Assembly: GCA_001584585.1 (NCBI GenBank)
Contig: LSYV01000068.1
Span: 416,128 to 480,127, forward strand
Length of the DNA: 64,000 nt
Direction: 5' to 3'
Origin: Gonium pectorale
Taxonomy: Eukaryota > Chlorophyta > Chlorophyceae > Chlamydomonadales > Volvocaceae
Shown: positions 25,106 to 37,400 of the stretch, one piece after another
Layout: each line of letters begins with the position of its first letter
How positions within the stretch are numbered: the stretch's first letter is position 1
Notes under the pieces: generated by a model
Told to the model about the DNA's origin: nothing
Database searches by the model: none
Seen by the model: only the letters and a program-made list of their open reading frames with translations
Made by a program: the position numbers and the translations under genes

Positions 25106-26695
25106 TCACCCACCCTCGCCGTCGTCTAAGCCCCGCAGCTCCCACGCTGCCGCCTGCAGCGCCGCGACATTGGCCTGCACCTTGGCCAGCGCGAGCTCCC
25201 GCAGGGCGGTGCCCACGGGCGGCGGGCCCAGCAGGGAGGGAACAAACGCGCGGGCGAACGCCGCCATGCACGGGTTGGCCGCCGCCAGCTGCCCCGCGCC
25301 AGACCGCATCGCCGGCATGGCCCCGGTCTGCTTGAGCGCCTCCGCCAGCCGGGTGACGCAGTCTTTGTCACTGAGCATCTGCACCCGCGCCGCCACCTCC
25401 GTTACGCCCGTCCCCAGGATGCCAAGGGCGATGGCCAGCTGGGACGGGCAGGTCTTCTCCGTGGCCGTCAGCGCTGCGTGAAGCTTGCGCAGCGCGGTCT
25501 TGGCAAGGCCCCGGGGCGCCTGCCGCGCCAGCTCCTTGACCTTAGCCGCCGCCTCCAGCACTGTGCCGCCCACCATCTGCGGCGTGCCCGCCCAGAAGTT
25601 TTTCTCTATGCTGAGCAACGTGCTGTACAGCCGCCGGACGTCCCCTAACGACTTCTTGAGGATGGCCGAGTCGGGCTGCACCCGCTGTTGCGCCCGCAGG
25701 CCAGTCTGCAGCTGGAGCAGGTCGGAGAGGGCCCCCTTGAAGCCGGGGCCCCACAGAAAGCCGGCCACCAGGCACCGCGCCGCGATGCCCTGCGGCATGT
25801 TGCCGCCGCCGGCGACGAACGCGGCATTGCCTGCGGTTGTGAACGCCCGGACCACCCAAATCCAGTACGCTAATCCAGCTGGGGACGCTGCCGCCACCGC
25901 CTGGACGTCCGCCGTCTCCGCCATCACCTTCTCAGCTTGCGCCTCAACTGTGTCGAGGCGGTCGCAGAGCTCCTGCAGGTCCCGCTGCTGCTTCTCCAGC
26001 AGCTTCTCCAGCTCGCTGGTAGTTGCGCACCGAAGCCGCTGCTGCTGATGCTTCTGCAGCATGGCATCGTGGTGCGCCTGCAGGGCCGCCTGCTCCTCAG
26101 CCCGCTGCTGTACCGGGTCTTCCGCCCTCTCCACACTCATGGAAGCGCGCAGCGAGGCCCCAAGGACGGCTTGAGCAGCGGGGGCCAGGCGCATGCACAC
26201 ACCGTCCACACCACCATGCATGTCCGCGGCCGAGGCAAAGGCGATCAGAGCGTCCACCTCCAGCAGCGCCCGGAGGTCGCTTGACAGGAGCACCAGCAGG
26301 CGCCCAAGCTGCACCCGCAGGCCCTCCCATGAGCTGAACAACTGGGTGTATGCCTGCGCCCTCTGCTCATCAGTGAGCCTAGCACAGGCAATGGCGGCGA
26401 ACTTCTCCACCTCCGCGCACATGTGCGACGCGACCACCTCAAGGGCGGCCATGCTCGGCTCCACACGCCGGTTGCCGGCTGCGGGTGCAGAGCTTTCGCT
26501 GCCCTCGGTCGCGCTGCTGCTGCCGCCGTTGCTACCACCGCCGTTACCGCCGGCCTTGCCGCTGCCCTCGTCGCCAAGGGTCGCCAGACGACGCGGAATG
26601 CTGAGGTCACCAAGCAGCAGCTCGGTCACCTTTGTGGTCTTGGCCACTTTGGCGATGCCGCCGAAGAAGGCTTCGGCCTTGAGGACCAGCGGGTT
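25106..26695 (-). CDS. Intronless helical protein of unknown function
   Basis: One uninterrupted frame of more than 520 codons. It opens around TNPLVLKAEAFFGGIAKVAK and ends LRGLDDGEGG followed by a stop at 25106. No ATG lies at its 5' end in frame, so the start is either in an upstream exon (acceptor CAG near 26695) or unrecognised. A low-complexity Gly/Ser segment follows the N-terminal stretch; after it the protein is almost all helix, with a Gln/Glu/Leu coiled coil in the middle (ELEKLLEKQQRDLQELCDRL) and a less polar block (AYWIWVVRAFTTAGNAAF). I recognise no family. A 1.5-kb intron-free frame is unusual beside its intron-dense neighbours. Confidence 0.6.
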   Translation of the reverse strand, partial: NPLVLKAEAFFGGIAKVAKTTKVTELLLGDLSIPRRLATLGDEGSGKAGGNGGGSNGGSSSATEGSESSAPAAGNRRVEPSMAALEVVASHMCAEVEKFAAIACARLTDEQRAQAYTQLFSSWEGLRVQLGRLLVLLSSDLRALLEVDALIAFASAADMHGGVDGVCMRLAPAAQAVLGASLRASMSVERAEDPVQQRAEEQAALQAHHDAMLQKHQQQRLRCATTSELEKLLEKQQRDLQELCDRLDTVEAQAEKVMAETADVQAVAAASPAGLAYWIWVVRAFTTAGNAAFVAGGGNMPQGIAARCLVAGFLWGPGFKGALSDLLQLQTGLRAQQRVQPDSAILKKSLGDVRRLYSTLLSIEKNFWAGTPQMVGGTVLEAAAKVKELARQAPRGLAKTALRKLHAALTATEKTCPSQLAIALGILGTGVTEVAARVQMLSDKDCVTRLAEALKQTGAMPAMRSGAGQLAAANPCMAAFARAFVPSLLGPPPVGTALRELALAKVQANVAALQAAAWELRGLDDGEGG

Positions 26696-28446
26696 GGTCT
26701 GGGTCGGCCTGCCGCCATGATGCTCCTCCCTAGTGCAGCATATCCTTGAGATCTCCCTGATACAAATATCGGAAGCGCCCTGAAGCGAAAAAGGGATGGC
26801 ACCGTTGGCTCTCCTTCGCCTTCATCTCGGGACTACGCTGCCTCCAGCTGTCAAATTTCAGCCGCCCTGGACTACGGCCTGCAATGCCGGAGCTCCGGTT
26901 GGAGCTAGCACCAAATGTGCCCCTCTCACCTGCACGGCTGCCCATCCGTCCATATCACAGCTCAGCAGGACCTTAAATATATCTGGTGTATTTAGGCTTA
27001 ATGGGGCAGCTCTTTGGGGGGCAGTAGCCATTTGAGGGGTAGCAGTTGCTTTCACGTAACAGGGGGCTTTTTTACCAGCTGTTCCTTCAATGTTGTCTTT
27101 CTACATTTTACATATATAGCCTGCGCTCTCTCGCCTGCGCGCGACCGTTATTGTTCGGCCGACCGTTGTTCGTCCAACCGTTGTTCGTAAGCCGACTGCA
27201 AACTCGACGCATAGGCTGAACGCTGCTGAAGCCGGTTGGGGTAGGGTTGGAGATGGCCCTAAGCGTCGGCACTTGGCATGCCACGTCGCATGCTTAAGAG
27301 CATACAGCACATCTGCACTGTTTTCGAGAGGGAATGAGAGCCAGGTGTGTGTCCGGGGCCTTGTCAGTAGTGGCAGGACTTCGCTGCACAGGGGTGCCCC
27401 GGCACGACGACACGGGCACAAGCAAAACAGGGACGAGGACACCGGCATGAGCTACCTCCGACGGTGAGAATTTGTCACAACATCTTGGGTCTTCACGTGA
27501 CGTGCATAGGGGTCCTGGCCCTGTCGGCACAGGCAGAACTCTCGCGGCGGCAAGTGCTATGCAGTGTTTCACTAACATGTATGCGCAGAATCAACGCTGG
27601 CCAACGCAGTCGCCTCCACTGCCGCTGGCACTAAACGGCCCGCCCTCTGCTGCCGCCATGTCCTCCCGCTGGCACGAGCAGCGATCCCTGAAGGACTGGT
27701 GTGCTCTGCAGTCGATGGCCTGCCCGCGGGGTGCAGTAAGCGCCACGGAGGCGGCGTGCACAAAGCCGGATACACGAGTCTCTCAGCCGAAACGCACGCC
27801 AGGACGTGTGTACTCTTGCGTTTCCCGCACACGTCACCGCAGGTGGGGCATTTTACAACGTCCACAGCGCCGGATGGGCACCTCCGTATACCGGTTCCAA
27901 GTTCAAGGGGGGTTCCGATGGAAGACTACGCACGCCGGGCGTGACGACATGGCAGCAAACGTGCTACAATGGGTAACCGGCCTTGCCCGCTAGCCAGCTC
28001 TCATGTGCGCGTAACGAGGGCCGCAGTGTGAGCACCGGCGGGGAGCACATGCTATGATCCGAGAGGGGCACATGGCCGCAAGCCCACTACTATCACCGCA
28101 ATGCGATGACCTCTTTGCATTGCACGCTGGGCTCCTGACTCGTCAATCTACACCTCCAGAGGCAGTCATGATGTGGGACGCACACGGGCGTACTGGTCCC
28201 GACCTCACCGCGCAATGCACACAGGCTAGGTCGCTGCTGGCAGCGCGCACGCGCTTCCCAGGAATGTGCCGGGCCGCGGTGCACAATGGTTACGAAAGTC
28301 AAACACCAAACGGTCAACAGGGCAAAATCCGTACACACATGTCCGTACATCGGCTTTTGACCCACGGGTTGAGCCGCTTTAGAGGGCGGCCGCCTCCCTT
28401 GACTGGACCAAATTAAAGCCTCGAAGCCCCTTAAACGGAAGGGCTC
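26696..28446. other. Intergenic stretch with possible poly(A) signal for the downstream fusion gene
   Basis: No supported gene. A minus-strand TGTAA (TTACA at 27853-27857) lies about 590 bases after the stop codon of the SAP-Ddl gene, and another at 27107-27111. An AT-rich patch spans about 26960-27120. Confidence 0.4.
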
Positions 28447-31400
28447 CTAGTAGTCGTCGTCGTCAAAACCGTCCCTGCCGCGCCCGCCTCTCCCCCCGCT
28501 CTGCCCGTTGCGCCCGAACTCGTTCAATCCCATGTACCCGCCGCCCACGCCGCCCGTGGCGCGGCCGCCCGCGCCCGCGCCGCCGCCCCCTCCACCCTCC
28601 TCATCGTCAAAGTCAAAATAGCCCTCCCCGCCGGCCTCCGCGCCGTAGCCCGCGTCGGCTCCCATGCCCGCCAGGCGGCCGCCCGCGCCCTCCTCGCTGA
28701 AGCCCTCCTCCTCGTATCCCTCCTCGTCGGCCGCCACGGCGTCCCGCATTTCCTCCAGCTGCCCCAGCATGTCGTCATCCGCCTCCTCGCCCTCCTCGCC
28801 AGCGCCCAGGTCGCCCGCCTCGCCCTCCTCTTCGTCCTCGCCTCCCAGACCCAGACGCCCGGGGGCGTACTGGTCGTACTCGTCGTTGCCGTCGTACTGT
28901 ACGTCGTCCATCTGCGCCTCAAAGGTGGCCGCCTCGGCGTCCGGCTCGGCGCGCGCCTGCAGCGCCAGGCCGATCAGCTCGCGGAGCAGCTCCGACGGCA
29001 GCAGGCCCGCTGCGGCGGCTTGCCTGCGAGGGTGCGGGCAGGACATGGCAGGGGCTCATGCGGTTGGGGGATCCGCAGGTGGGACCGCTTGAGACCACGC
29101 CGCTGCCGCAACGTACTGGCGGCTGACGTGTCCGTTCCGCCCCTAGCACGGCGCTCGGCACCGCCGCCGGCACAGTCCTAAGCCGCCTTGTTCAAGCACA
29201 CGCGGATTGAATCGGGCAACGTTTACGACTGTGCCCGAGCCGCCCCTCCAACGGAGCTCGTCAGCGCGGCCGCACCTGTAGATGGGGCTGTCCGGCCCCA
29301 GGTCGGGCGCGGCGTTGATGTCGTAAACCACCAGGTCGCCGCTGTCCACCGCCACAAACGCCTCCACCTGCACCAGCCCGCGCAGGCCCAGCCGGTCCGC
29401 CACCGCCTCGCAGCGCTTGCATGCCGCCTGCAGCGCCGCCGCCGGGATCACGTCAGGCGGCGGCGGCACCACCAGCGACCGCGGGCTGTGCACAATCAGC
29501 TGCGCCGCCGCCAGGGGCGGAGCCATCTCGCTCAGTCGCTGCCCGGCCTCCTCCGCCTCGGCGGCGGCGGCCTGCGCCTTCTCCGCCATCTCGTTGGCGG
29601 CGGTCACCTTCGCCTCCGCGTCGGCATCGCCAGCATCGACCGCCGACTGGGCGGCCAAACCCAGCTCCTCCGCGGTCTCCGCCATTGCCTCCGCCCCCTC
29701 CGCCAGCACGGTCGCCGCATCGCTCGCCTCCGCCACCGCCTCCGCCACGGCGGTGTCGGCGGCGTCCGCCTCCGCCAGGTCCTCTGCCGACACCACCGCC
29801 GCCCACATGGCGGGCGGCAGGCAGGTCATCGTCCCTGGCGACCCAATCAGCGCGAACGACACCTCCAGCCAGCCCGTGCCGCGGAGGCACACCAACTCCG
29901 ACGAGGCGCCCGTCGCCCCCGCCTCCGCCTGGCCGTCCTTGCTCTCCTCGCCCTCGGCCTCGCCCTCGGCCGACACCACCAGCACCAGCGGGTCCGACTC
30001 CACGAACGGCTCAAACGCAAGGAGCGCCGGGGGCCTCGGCGGCAGCGGGATTGCAACGTGCGGGTACGAGAGGGTGTCGGGCGGCAACACGGCCGCACCG
30101 GCCTGGAGCGCGGCTGCGTAGGCCACCACGTCGGCGCCGCAGCCCAGCCGCGCCACCCCCACGCCCGCGGTGTCGGCGACGGGCCGGATGAGCAGCGGCG
30201 GCGGCGGCGAGGCCTCCGCCGCGTCCTCCTCCAGCACCTCGTGCCGCATTCGGTCCAGCAGCTGCGGGGGAGGCGTTCGGCGCCGCGGACGGCGGGGGGT
30301 AAGTGTGAGGTGAGCTCATAGGAATTGTCTGTGAACCGCGTTGGGGTTACCGACTGAGCGCTCTGCAGTTTGAGAGGGTTTTTCCTAAAAGTACCAGGCC
30401 CCGCACCGGGCCGCAGGGGCCGCAAACCCTGCCCCGCCCCAAGGCCCATAGCGGGGCACATACGCACCTCCTCCGCGTCCTCCGGGCTTAGCTCGGCGGC
30501 GGTGAGGAAATCGTCAGTCGGCAGCATGAAGCGAGGAGGAGGGTCAATGCCCACATCGCTCAGGTCCTGCGGGGCGAGGAGCGGGGAGTTGGAGGAGAAA
30601 GGGCATGTATATCAACGATCTGGGCGCTAGCAGCGTTTTCCTCCCGTCCGGGGAGTGGGGCGGCTGAGTGGGGCGGCGCATGCTGTAAGCGGAAGGAGCT
30701 GTTCGGCGGGCGCCCGCCGCACAGAGGGGGCGCACGGAGGCCATGGATGTAGACAACACAGCAGGTGCAAGACGCCCCCGCACTATGACCGGGCCCAAAG
30801 CAACGGCCCCTTCCCGGCCGTAGGGTAACGGGCCGTTGCTTCCATCCCAAGCTTTTCGCTAAACAGTCATCCACCCATTCACGCAACTCCCGCGGCCCCT
30901 TACCTGCAGCAGGTCCTCCGAGAGGCCCTTGTCCCACAGCAGCGACAACTGCTCCGACCCGGAGCCTGCGGGGGGCACAACAGAGAGTCAGGAGAGCAGG
31001 AGATGTGTGGGGAAGCATCGCGTCATGGCAGAGAATGCAGCTGAACGGCCGCTGCGAACGCAACGGGCATTGTATCCTTCAACAAGGTGAAGGCGACTTT
31101 GCCCCAGGAGATGACAAACAAGGGCTCTGAGACTGTTTGGGTCCGCCGGCCCGCCCGCGCCGGCAGTGGGGAGGGCAGAGGGCCCTCGTGGCGCGGGCGG
31201 ACTGTTCATCCGGCGGCGCCCGGGCGGCCCCTGAACGGGGCCTGGATCCTTGTGGGTCGAAAAAACTAATTGGCGGGGCACTGGTGAAGCCCCGACAACA
31301 CTCTCACGACCCTTTCGCTTGTGGGACAGGCAAAACTCTGCAAACTCCCTGACGCACAGCAAGCACACGCGCGCCGGATGGCCGCCCAGTGGACAGAGAG

Positions 31401-34400
31401 CTTCACTCCCCGCTCCCTTGCCCCTCCGCCCCGCAGCCCGCCCCTCCCCCGCCGGCGCGCACCCAGGAACGGCACTCCGTTGAGCTCCAGCAGCGTCTGC
31501 AGAGCTCCGCACTCGGCCATCTCGCCCCGGGCCGCCACCACCACCACCGCTCCGGCCTGCTGGGCCGCCTCGGCAAATGAGTCCAGGTCCAGCGGCCGCG
31601 CGGGCGGGGGGCCGGACTGCCCCGTCACGTTGCCGTCCCAAAGGCCGGCCACGCCCTGGGGCGCGAGCCAGGCGCGGGGACAGGGGCTGAGCGTTAGAAG
31701 GCGTTCTCGGTTTCGAAGCCAGGGGCGCGTGTTATCCCGAGTCGTCCCGGGGGCAGGGGCGGGGGCAGGCGCGTCGAAGGGCGACACATTCGCCAAAGAT
31801 CCCCAACATGATGGTGTGCGGCCGCACTGTCTCCTTCCGCCCCGTTTGCACGGGACGTTGCGGAGAGCACCGGTCAAATCTACAGGATACCGCAGTGTGT
31901 ATGAAAAATGCTTGAATGTTTGGGTCCGCCAGCCCGCCCGCGCCGGCAGTGGGGAGGGCAGAGGGCCCTCGTGGCGCGGGCGGGGTGTTTATCCGGCGGC
32001 GCCCGGGCGGCCCCTGAACGGGGCCTGGATCCTTGTGGGTCGAAAAAACTAATTGGCGGGGCACTGGTGTGGCCCCGACAACACTCTCACGACCCGTGTT
32101 TGTGCCTGACTGACTTGACACCAAGGCACTCCGGTGGTTACGCCTTGCAGACCGCAGCTTCATGAATGCTCGCCGTATGACGCACGAACCCCTCAACCCC
32201 CCGGCTGCTTGGCGCACCTCCAGCCCTGCCGCCGCCAGCTCCGCCTGCGTGTCAAGGTGCGCCACCCGCTGCTGCCGCTGCATGGCACTCAGCGCGTGCA
32301 GCGCCACGCCCTCCCGGCTGGCGGTGCGCTCCAGCGAGAAGAGCGCCTCGGGCACGCTGGGTCGCAGCACTGCCGCGGGCAGAGAAGGGAAGCAACAAGG
32401 GGTCGGAATCGCAGGCAGCCGAATATAAGGAGCGAGCGTCTGTTCTGTACGTCACAGCTGTGTATGTTCCCGGGCATGACGAGATTACTCTTTTTCAGGC
32501 GGGTCCCTCCAGACTCTAGCATCACGCCCTGCTGAACCAGCAGGCCGCTGCCGCCCCCCCCTGCTCCTGTGCCCCCACTCACGCGTCGGCAGCGGCACTG
32601 CGTAGATGGGCTCCGTCTCCGGCCGCCCCGTGATGACGGGCTGCCCCGACCGCAGCGCGCCCAGGCCCATGGCGTCGGGCAGGTCATCCTCGTCCATGCC
32701 CACGCCGGCCAGGTACTCGGTGCGCCGCGACAGCAGCTCACGGCGGCGGGCCTCGTCATTGCGGCCCTCGCCCATAGGCACCATCAAGAAGGGCTCAACC
32801 TGCAACGGATCGGAGCGGGACGGGGGCTGTGTGTTGGGGTGGAGAGGAGAGTTTCGACGTCTTTGCAGATGCTGAATTTCACTTACGTCTGCATAAAGCC
32901 GACGCCCAAGAACAAGGACGGCACTTACATCTATGGCTTGCGCTGCGCCGCTGCAAGGCGCCCCTCCCCCCGCCCGGCCCCCCACCCCCCGCTCACCACC
33001 AGGTCCTGGTACTTGTGCAGCTTGTTGAGCACGTTGAGGCCGGCAGCCAGGCCCGCCTCACGGCCCCAGTGCCCGTCGCCGCCAACCACAATCCACACCC
33101 GCGTCGGCGCCAGCGGCGGCGCCACCGCCGCCAGCTCCGCCGCATCCAGGTCGCCCGCCGCCAGCGCCTCCTCCGCCAGCGAGGCATTGGCGTCCTCATC
33201 CTCGTCCTCCTCGTCGTCATAGCCGGCCGCCGCTGCGGCAGCACGGCCGGCGTCCTCCGCCTCCACCGCGCGCGCGACGCCACGCTCAAAAGCGTCCTCC
33301 TCGCTCCAGTCCCACTCCGCCTCCACCTCCTGGGCCGCCGTCGGCGCCATCGCCGCCTGCGCCAGCGCGCCGGGCGCCTCCTCGCCGTCCGCGTCCTCGG
33401 CGGCGCCCTCGGGCGTCACGCCCGCGTCGTCCATCACCGCCGCCAGCGGCCGGAAGGAAGGTAGCTCCGCCAGTGTCCCCCCCCAGCCGCCCACCACCAG
33501 CTCCTCCGTCAGCCCGTTCGGCGCCGGCCCCAGCGCGCCAATCACCGGCTCCCCGCTCTCCTCGTCCAGCTCTGCCACCACCGGCTTGTAGCCCAACTCC
33601 ATGGTCGCCAGCGCCTCCAGCTCCGTGGCCGTCAGCGGCTCCGAGAGCGCCGCTCGTCCGACGGCGCCCGCAAGCCCGCCGTCGCGGCCCGCCGCCAGCT
33701 CCGCCGCCAGCGCGCCCGCCACCATCAAGCCGGCCGAGTTGGGCACGTCCAGCTCCACGGCATCGTCGGGCGGCACGTGGAACTTGTAGGCGGCGGGGTG
33801 GCCGTAGCCGGGCCCGGTGCTGGCGGCGCCGAAGCCTGCCTCAAAGGCCTCGCGCGCCTCCGCCTCGGGAACCGGCGGCTCCTCAGCCTCCCCCTCCGCC
33901 TCCTCCTCATCGCCCTCCTCAGCTTCCGCAGGCGCGGCCGTCTTGCCGGCGGCCTCCTTGGCCAGCGCCACCGCGCTGCGCTTGCCCTCCTGGCGAGCGA
34001 TGGCGATAGAGCTGGCGGCGGCCTCTGCCTCGTCCTCGTCGGCCTCGCCCTCCTCCTCCTCGCCGTCCTCGGCCTCGTCCTCCGAGTCGATGGCCACCAC
34101 ATTGGTGATGGGGTGCGATGTGGGCGGCCGCCGAGCCTGGCGGGCCTGCGCGAAGGGCGGCAGTGGCAGCAGCAGCAAAGGCAGGCGGAGCAGTGCTCAA
34201 CCCCAGGTAGGTTGGGTGGTGCCTGGCTCGGGGCACGAGCCGTCCACGTCGCGTCCGATCTATCAAGCCGCTCTTCAATTCTAGTCTCACGAACCCGATC
34301 TGACCCATCGCCCACGCCTCCAAGTTACCTTTGAGACACCACCCGAATGGACCTCATGAATCTGGGTGCCCGAAATCACAAGTGGAAGCGGCCCAGCTTG

Positions 34401-37400
34401 CCCGGTCGCAAACTCTCACGCCTACACGCTCCCTGCCGCACTACCCCGCCCCACCGGTCGCCGGTCCCGGTCCCCCCTCACCCTGAAGCGCAGGTAGAGC
34501 TGCACGGGCGTGATCATGCCGGTGCGCAGCTCCATCACCTCGTCGTCGTTCTCGCACATTGCCTCCAGCAGCGATTGCTCCTCGGCTGCCTCGCGGGCGG
34601 CGGCCTCCTCCTCCTCGCGAGTGGGCGCAGCCACCTGGGAGTGTGGTGAAGTTTGGTGGGGGACAGAGTTGACAACGAACAGCCAGATGCAAGCCGCATT
34701 TGCCAAGCGTGGGTAGGTGGGTTGAAGGGAAAGGGGAATGAACACCGACGAGCTGGGTAGGGGGGAAAATGAAGGTATCGGCCGCCACCGCTGCAAATCG
34801 GGGCCTCCAACCCCAATCCCATGGCCTTGCGGCCCCAGCCTGCTCCACACCACCAGTCCCCCATCCCCGGTTCACCCACCCCGGCCTGCTGTCTGAGCGC
34901 CTCCAGCTCCGCCTGCTCCTCCTCCGCGTCCACTGCCTCCACCACCTCCCAGCCGTGCCGCCGCGCCAGCTCGGCGATGGCCGCCACCTGCCAGGCCGCC
35001 TGGACCCGCGGGTCGGCCGCCGTGCCGTCCACGCCGCCGCCCAGCACCTCGTCCGGGTCGGGCAGCGGCTTGCAGCGGTAGAGCGGAATTTCCGCATCCG
35101 CGTCCACCGCCTCGTTGAGCGGCATCGACGACATGGCGGCCGACAGTGCGGCGCCAAAGTCCTGCACGTGAACGCCAGGGAAACCAGGGATGGAAAGCAC
35201 ACTTGGTCGTCCATTGGCGACTGGCGGGCGACGCAGCGCGACAGCGTCGAGATGAGGAGCGGGGACAGCGCAGGAGCGTGCGTGGTGGGCACCCCACAGC
35301 GGGGGACGCCGCCTCTCGCGCTCCCCTGGCCACAAGAGGACGCGCCCAACAGCTGGTCGTGCAGGTAGCGCCTCCAGGCTGGGACCGGCTCGCCTGAAAT
35401 GCGATTGCGCACCCCGCCCGGCCCAACCTTGACTTCCCCCACGCTACCCTCCGTCGCCCGGTCACGTTGTCAGCGACCACAAACCTCGAAGGTACGCTGC
35501 AGCGCTGCTCGTTCGTCACTGACCGTCGCAGTTTCGCAGGTCGTCTACAATTACGCCATGACCACTCCTGCTGTTGAGTATGCGATTCGGTATCCGCGAC
35601 GAGACTCGTTTCCCTTCTTCATTACCCCCAATCTGCACGCGCCGCGCCTCTCACCCCGAGCGCCTGCACCGCCGCGTTGAGCGCCTCGCGTTGTCCCTCC
35701 ACCGCCACCGCAGAGAGCATGTCCTCAGCTAGGGGCTCGGGGCAGTCGCCCACCTGCGGCAGGGGTCGCGGAACACATGCGATTTAGCAACAACGCGTTG
35801 GCATGCGGCGGAAAACCTGCGAAGCAAAGGCCCGAGCTCGGAGCGTCAGCGGAGTAGCTCAGCCCCTGCCCGTCATATCTGGTGTCCTCAGGCAGTCCTG
35901 CGACAGGATAGGACCACATGCGGCTGAGGAGACACGTGAGAGCGAGGCAACGCTCATCACATCCGAAATCCGTGTTAAGTGATGTGGCGGCTACGATACT
36001 GTTTGGGTCCGCCGGCCCGCCCGCGCCGGCAGTGGGGAGGGCAGAGGGCCCTCGTGGCGCGGGCGGACTGTTCATCCGGCGGCGCCCGGGCGGCCCCTGA
36101 ACGGGGCCTGGATCCTTGTGGGTCGAAAAAACTAATTGGCGGGGCACTGGTGCGGCCCCGACAACACTCTCACGACCCGGGATATGCGTATATGTTTTTG
36201 TGGCACAAAACCAAGTTGTGCGCTGTATCGCCACGGACTGCAGACGGTATTTGGGCAGCCGCAGCCGGGCGTCTGCAGCCAGCGGGTAGACCCGGGCACA
36301 CCCCTTCCCCGGCCCGGCCCTGAAGGACGCAGTCGTACGGCTCCCTCCCTGCTGAACTCACCCCCCGGGGCATGCCGCTCTCCAATTCCATCTCCCGCTC
36401 CAAGGCTTCCGCCATCACCGTCACCTGGTCACACAGGCGGCCAAAAGGAGGCGTTGCTTGGATTTCAGCGGGGAACAGCATAACGGCTACGGCGTCTGTC
36501 CAGATGACTGCCTGGCCTCACCGGCGCGCTCCATGTGCAACTAGCTCCATACGCAGCCGAGCCCCGCATCTTAAAACCCTGACACGTCCAGCGATGTAGC
36601 TGCTTCAGCCGCCCTGCAGAACCGTTGCGCCGCTCCGCCCGGGTGCTTCTGGCCACCACCCGGCAGGCGCCCCTGCGGTTCCACCTCCCTCAACCCCCCC
36701 CCCGCCGCTCACCCGCACGGGCCCGTCTGCGTCGTCCCAGTGGTCGGGGTCGTGTGTCTCGACCCACTGGTCGTACTCGTCGGCCTCCTGAGGGAGTAGG
36801 GGGACGAGGGCGCGGCGCGAGGTAGCCAGGGCGGGGAATGAGAGAAGGCCGACAGCACGACTGCGACCGCAGTTGGGGTCAGCGAATCGCAACCTCGTAC
36901 CCTACTTGAGGGAGGGGGCGCAGTACTGGAGTGAAGGTGTGAGCTCTGCGGTGCAGGTGGATGGCGTTCCAGACCGAAAACGTGCTCCCGTCCGTTCAGT
37001 CCTCATAACTCAGGACAGTCCCTCCCGCGCGGTCCCCCGCCAGGCCCAGCCGGTCCGGTCCGGCCCCGCCCACCCACCCGCAGGTGCTGCATGACGGCGG
37101 TGTGGTACTGTGGCAGGAGCGGCGGCATGGGCAGCTGCAGCGGCGCCGGCGGCACCTCGATGGGCTCCTCCGCCGCCGCCACCGCCGCTGCCACCGGGTC
37201 GGTCAGGTCGGGCTCCGCCGGCACCGCGTACACCAGCTCGCCGTCCTCGTCCTCCACCAGCATCAGGCCCTGCGCCTCCGCCTCCGCCACCATTGCCTCC
37301 TCCGAAATTGGCTCCTCCTCGGCTTCGGCCTCGCCCTCACCCGGCTCTTCCTCAGCCTCCTCCGCCTCTTCGGCGTCGGCGGCGGCAAGGGCCTCGTCCA

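Larger units (their letters stand above)
28447..34145 (-). other. Second Ddl-like module, degenerate, with acidic insert and tail
   Basis: Landmarks: acidic spacer (33.3-34.1 kb), TRVWIVVGGDGHWGREAGLA (33.1 kb, Ddl N-terminal glycine loop), AVVVVAARGEMAECGALQTL then GVPFLG and DKGLSEDLL (31.6-30.9 kb), LLIRPVADTAGVGVARL (30.2 kb), LLAFEPFVESDPLVLVVS, GLRGLVQVEAFVAVDSGDL and VVYDINAAPDLGPDSP (29.3 kb). Active ligases have HGxxGEDG, VKPxxxGSSxG and EINTxPGxT. Here His is Ala, the ATP-binding Lys is Arg, the GSS loop is TAGV, and EINT is DINA. The C-terminal exon is acidic and ends in a Gly/Arg/Asp tail. Confidence 0.7.

Noticed and set aside
32931..34178. Long plus-strand open frames opposite the fusion-gene exons (33-34 kb and 29.2-30.3 kb)
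   Set aside because: They mirror GC-rich exons of the minus-strand gene, have no splice logic of their own and code for Arg/Pro/Ala-biased sequence.
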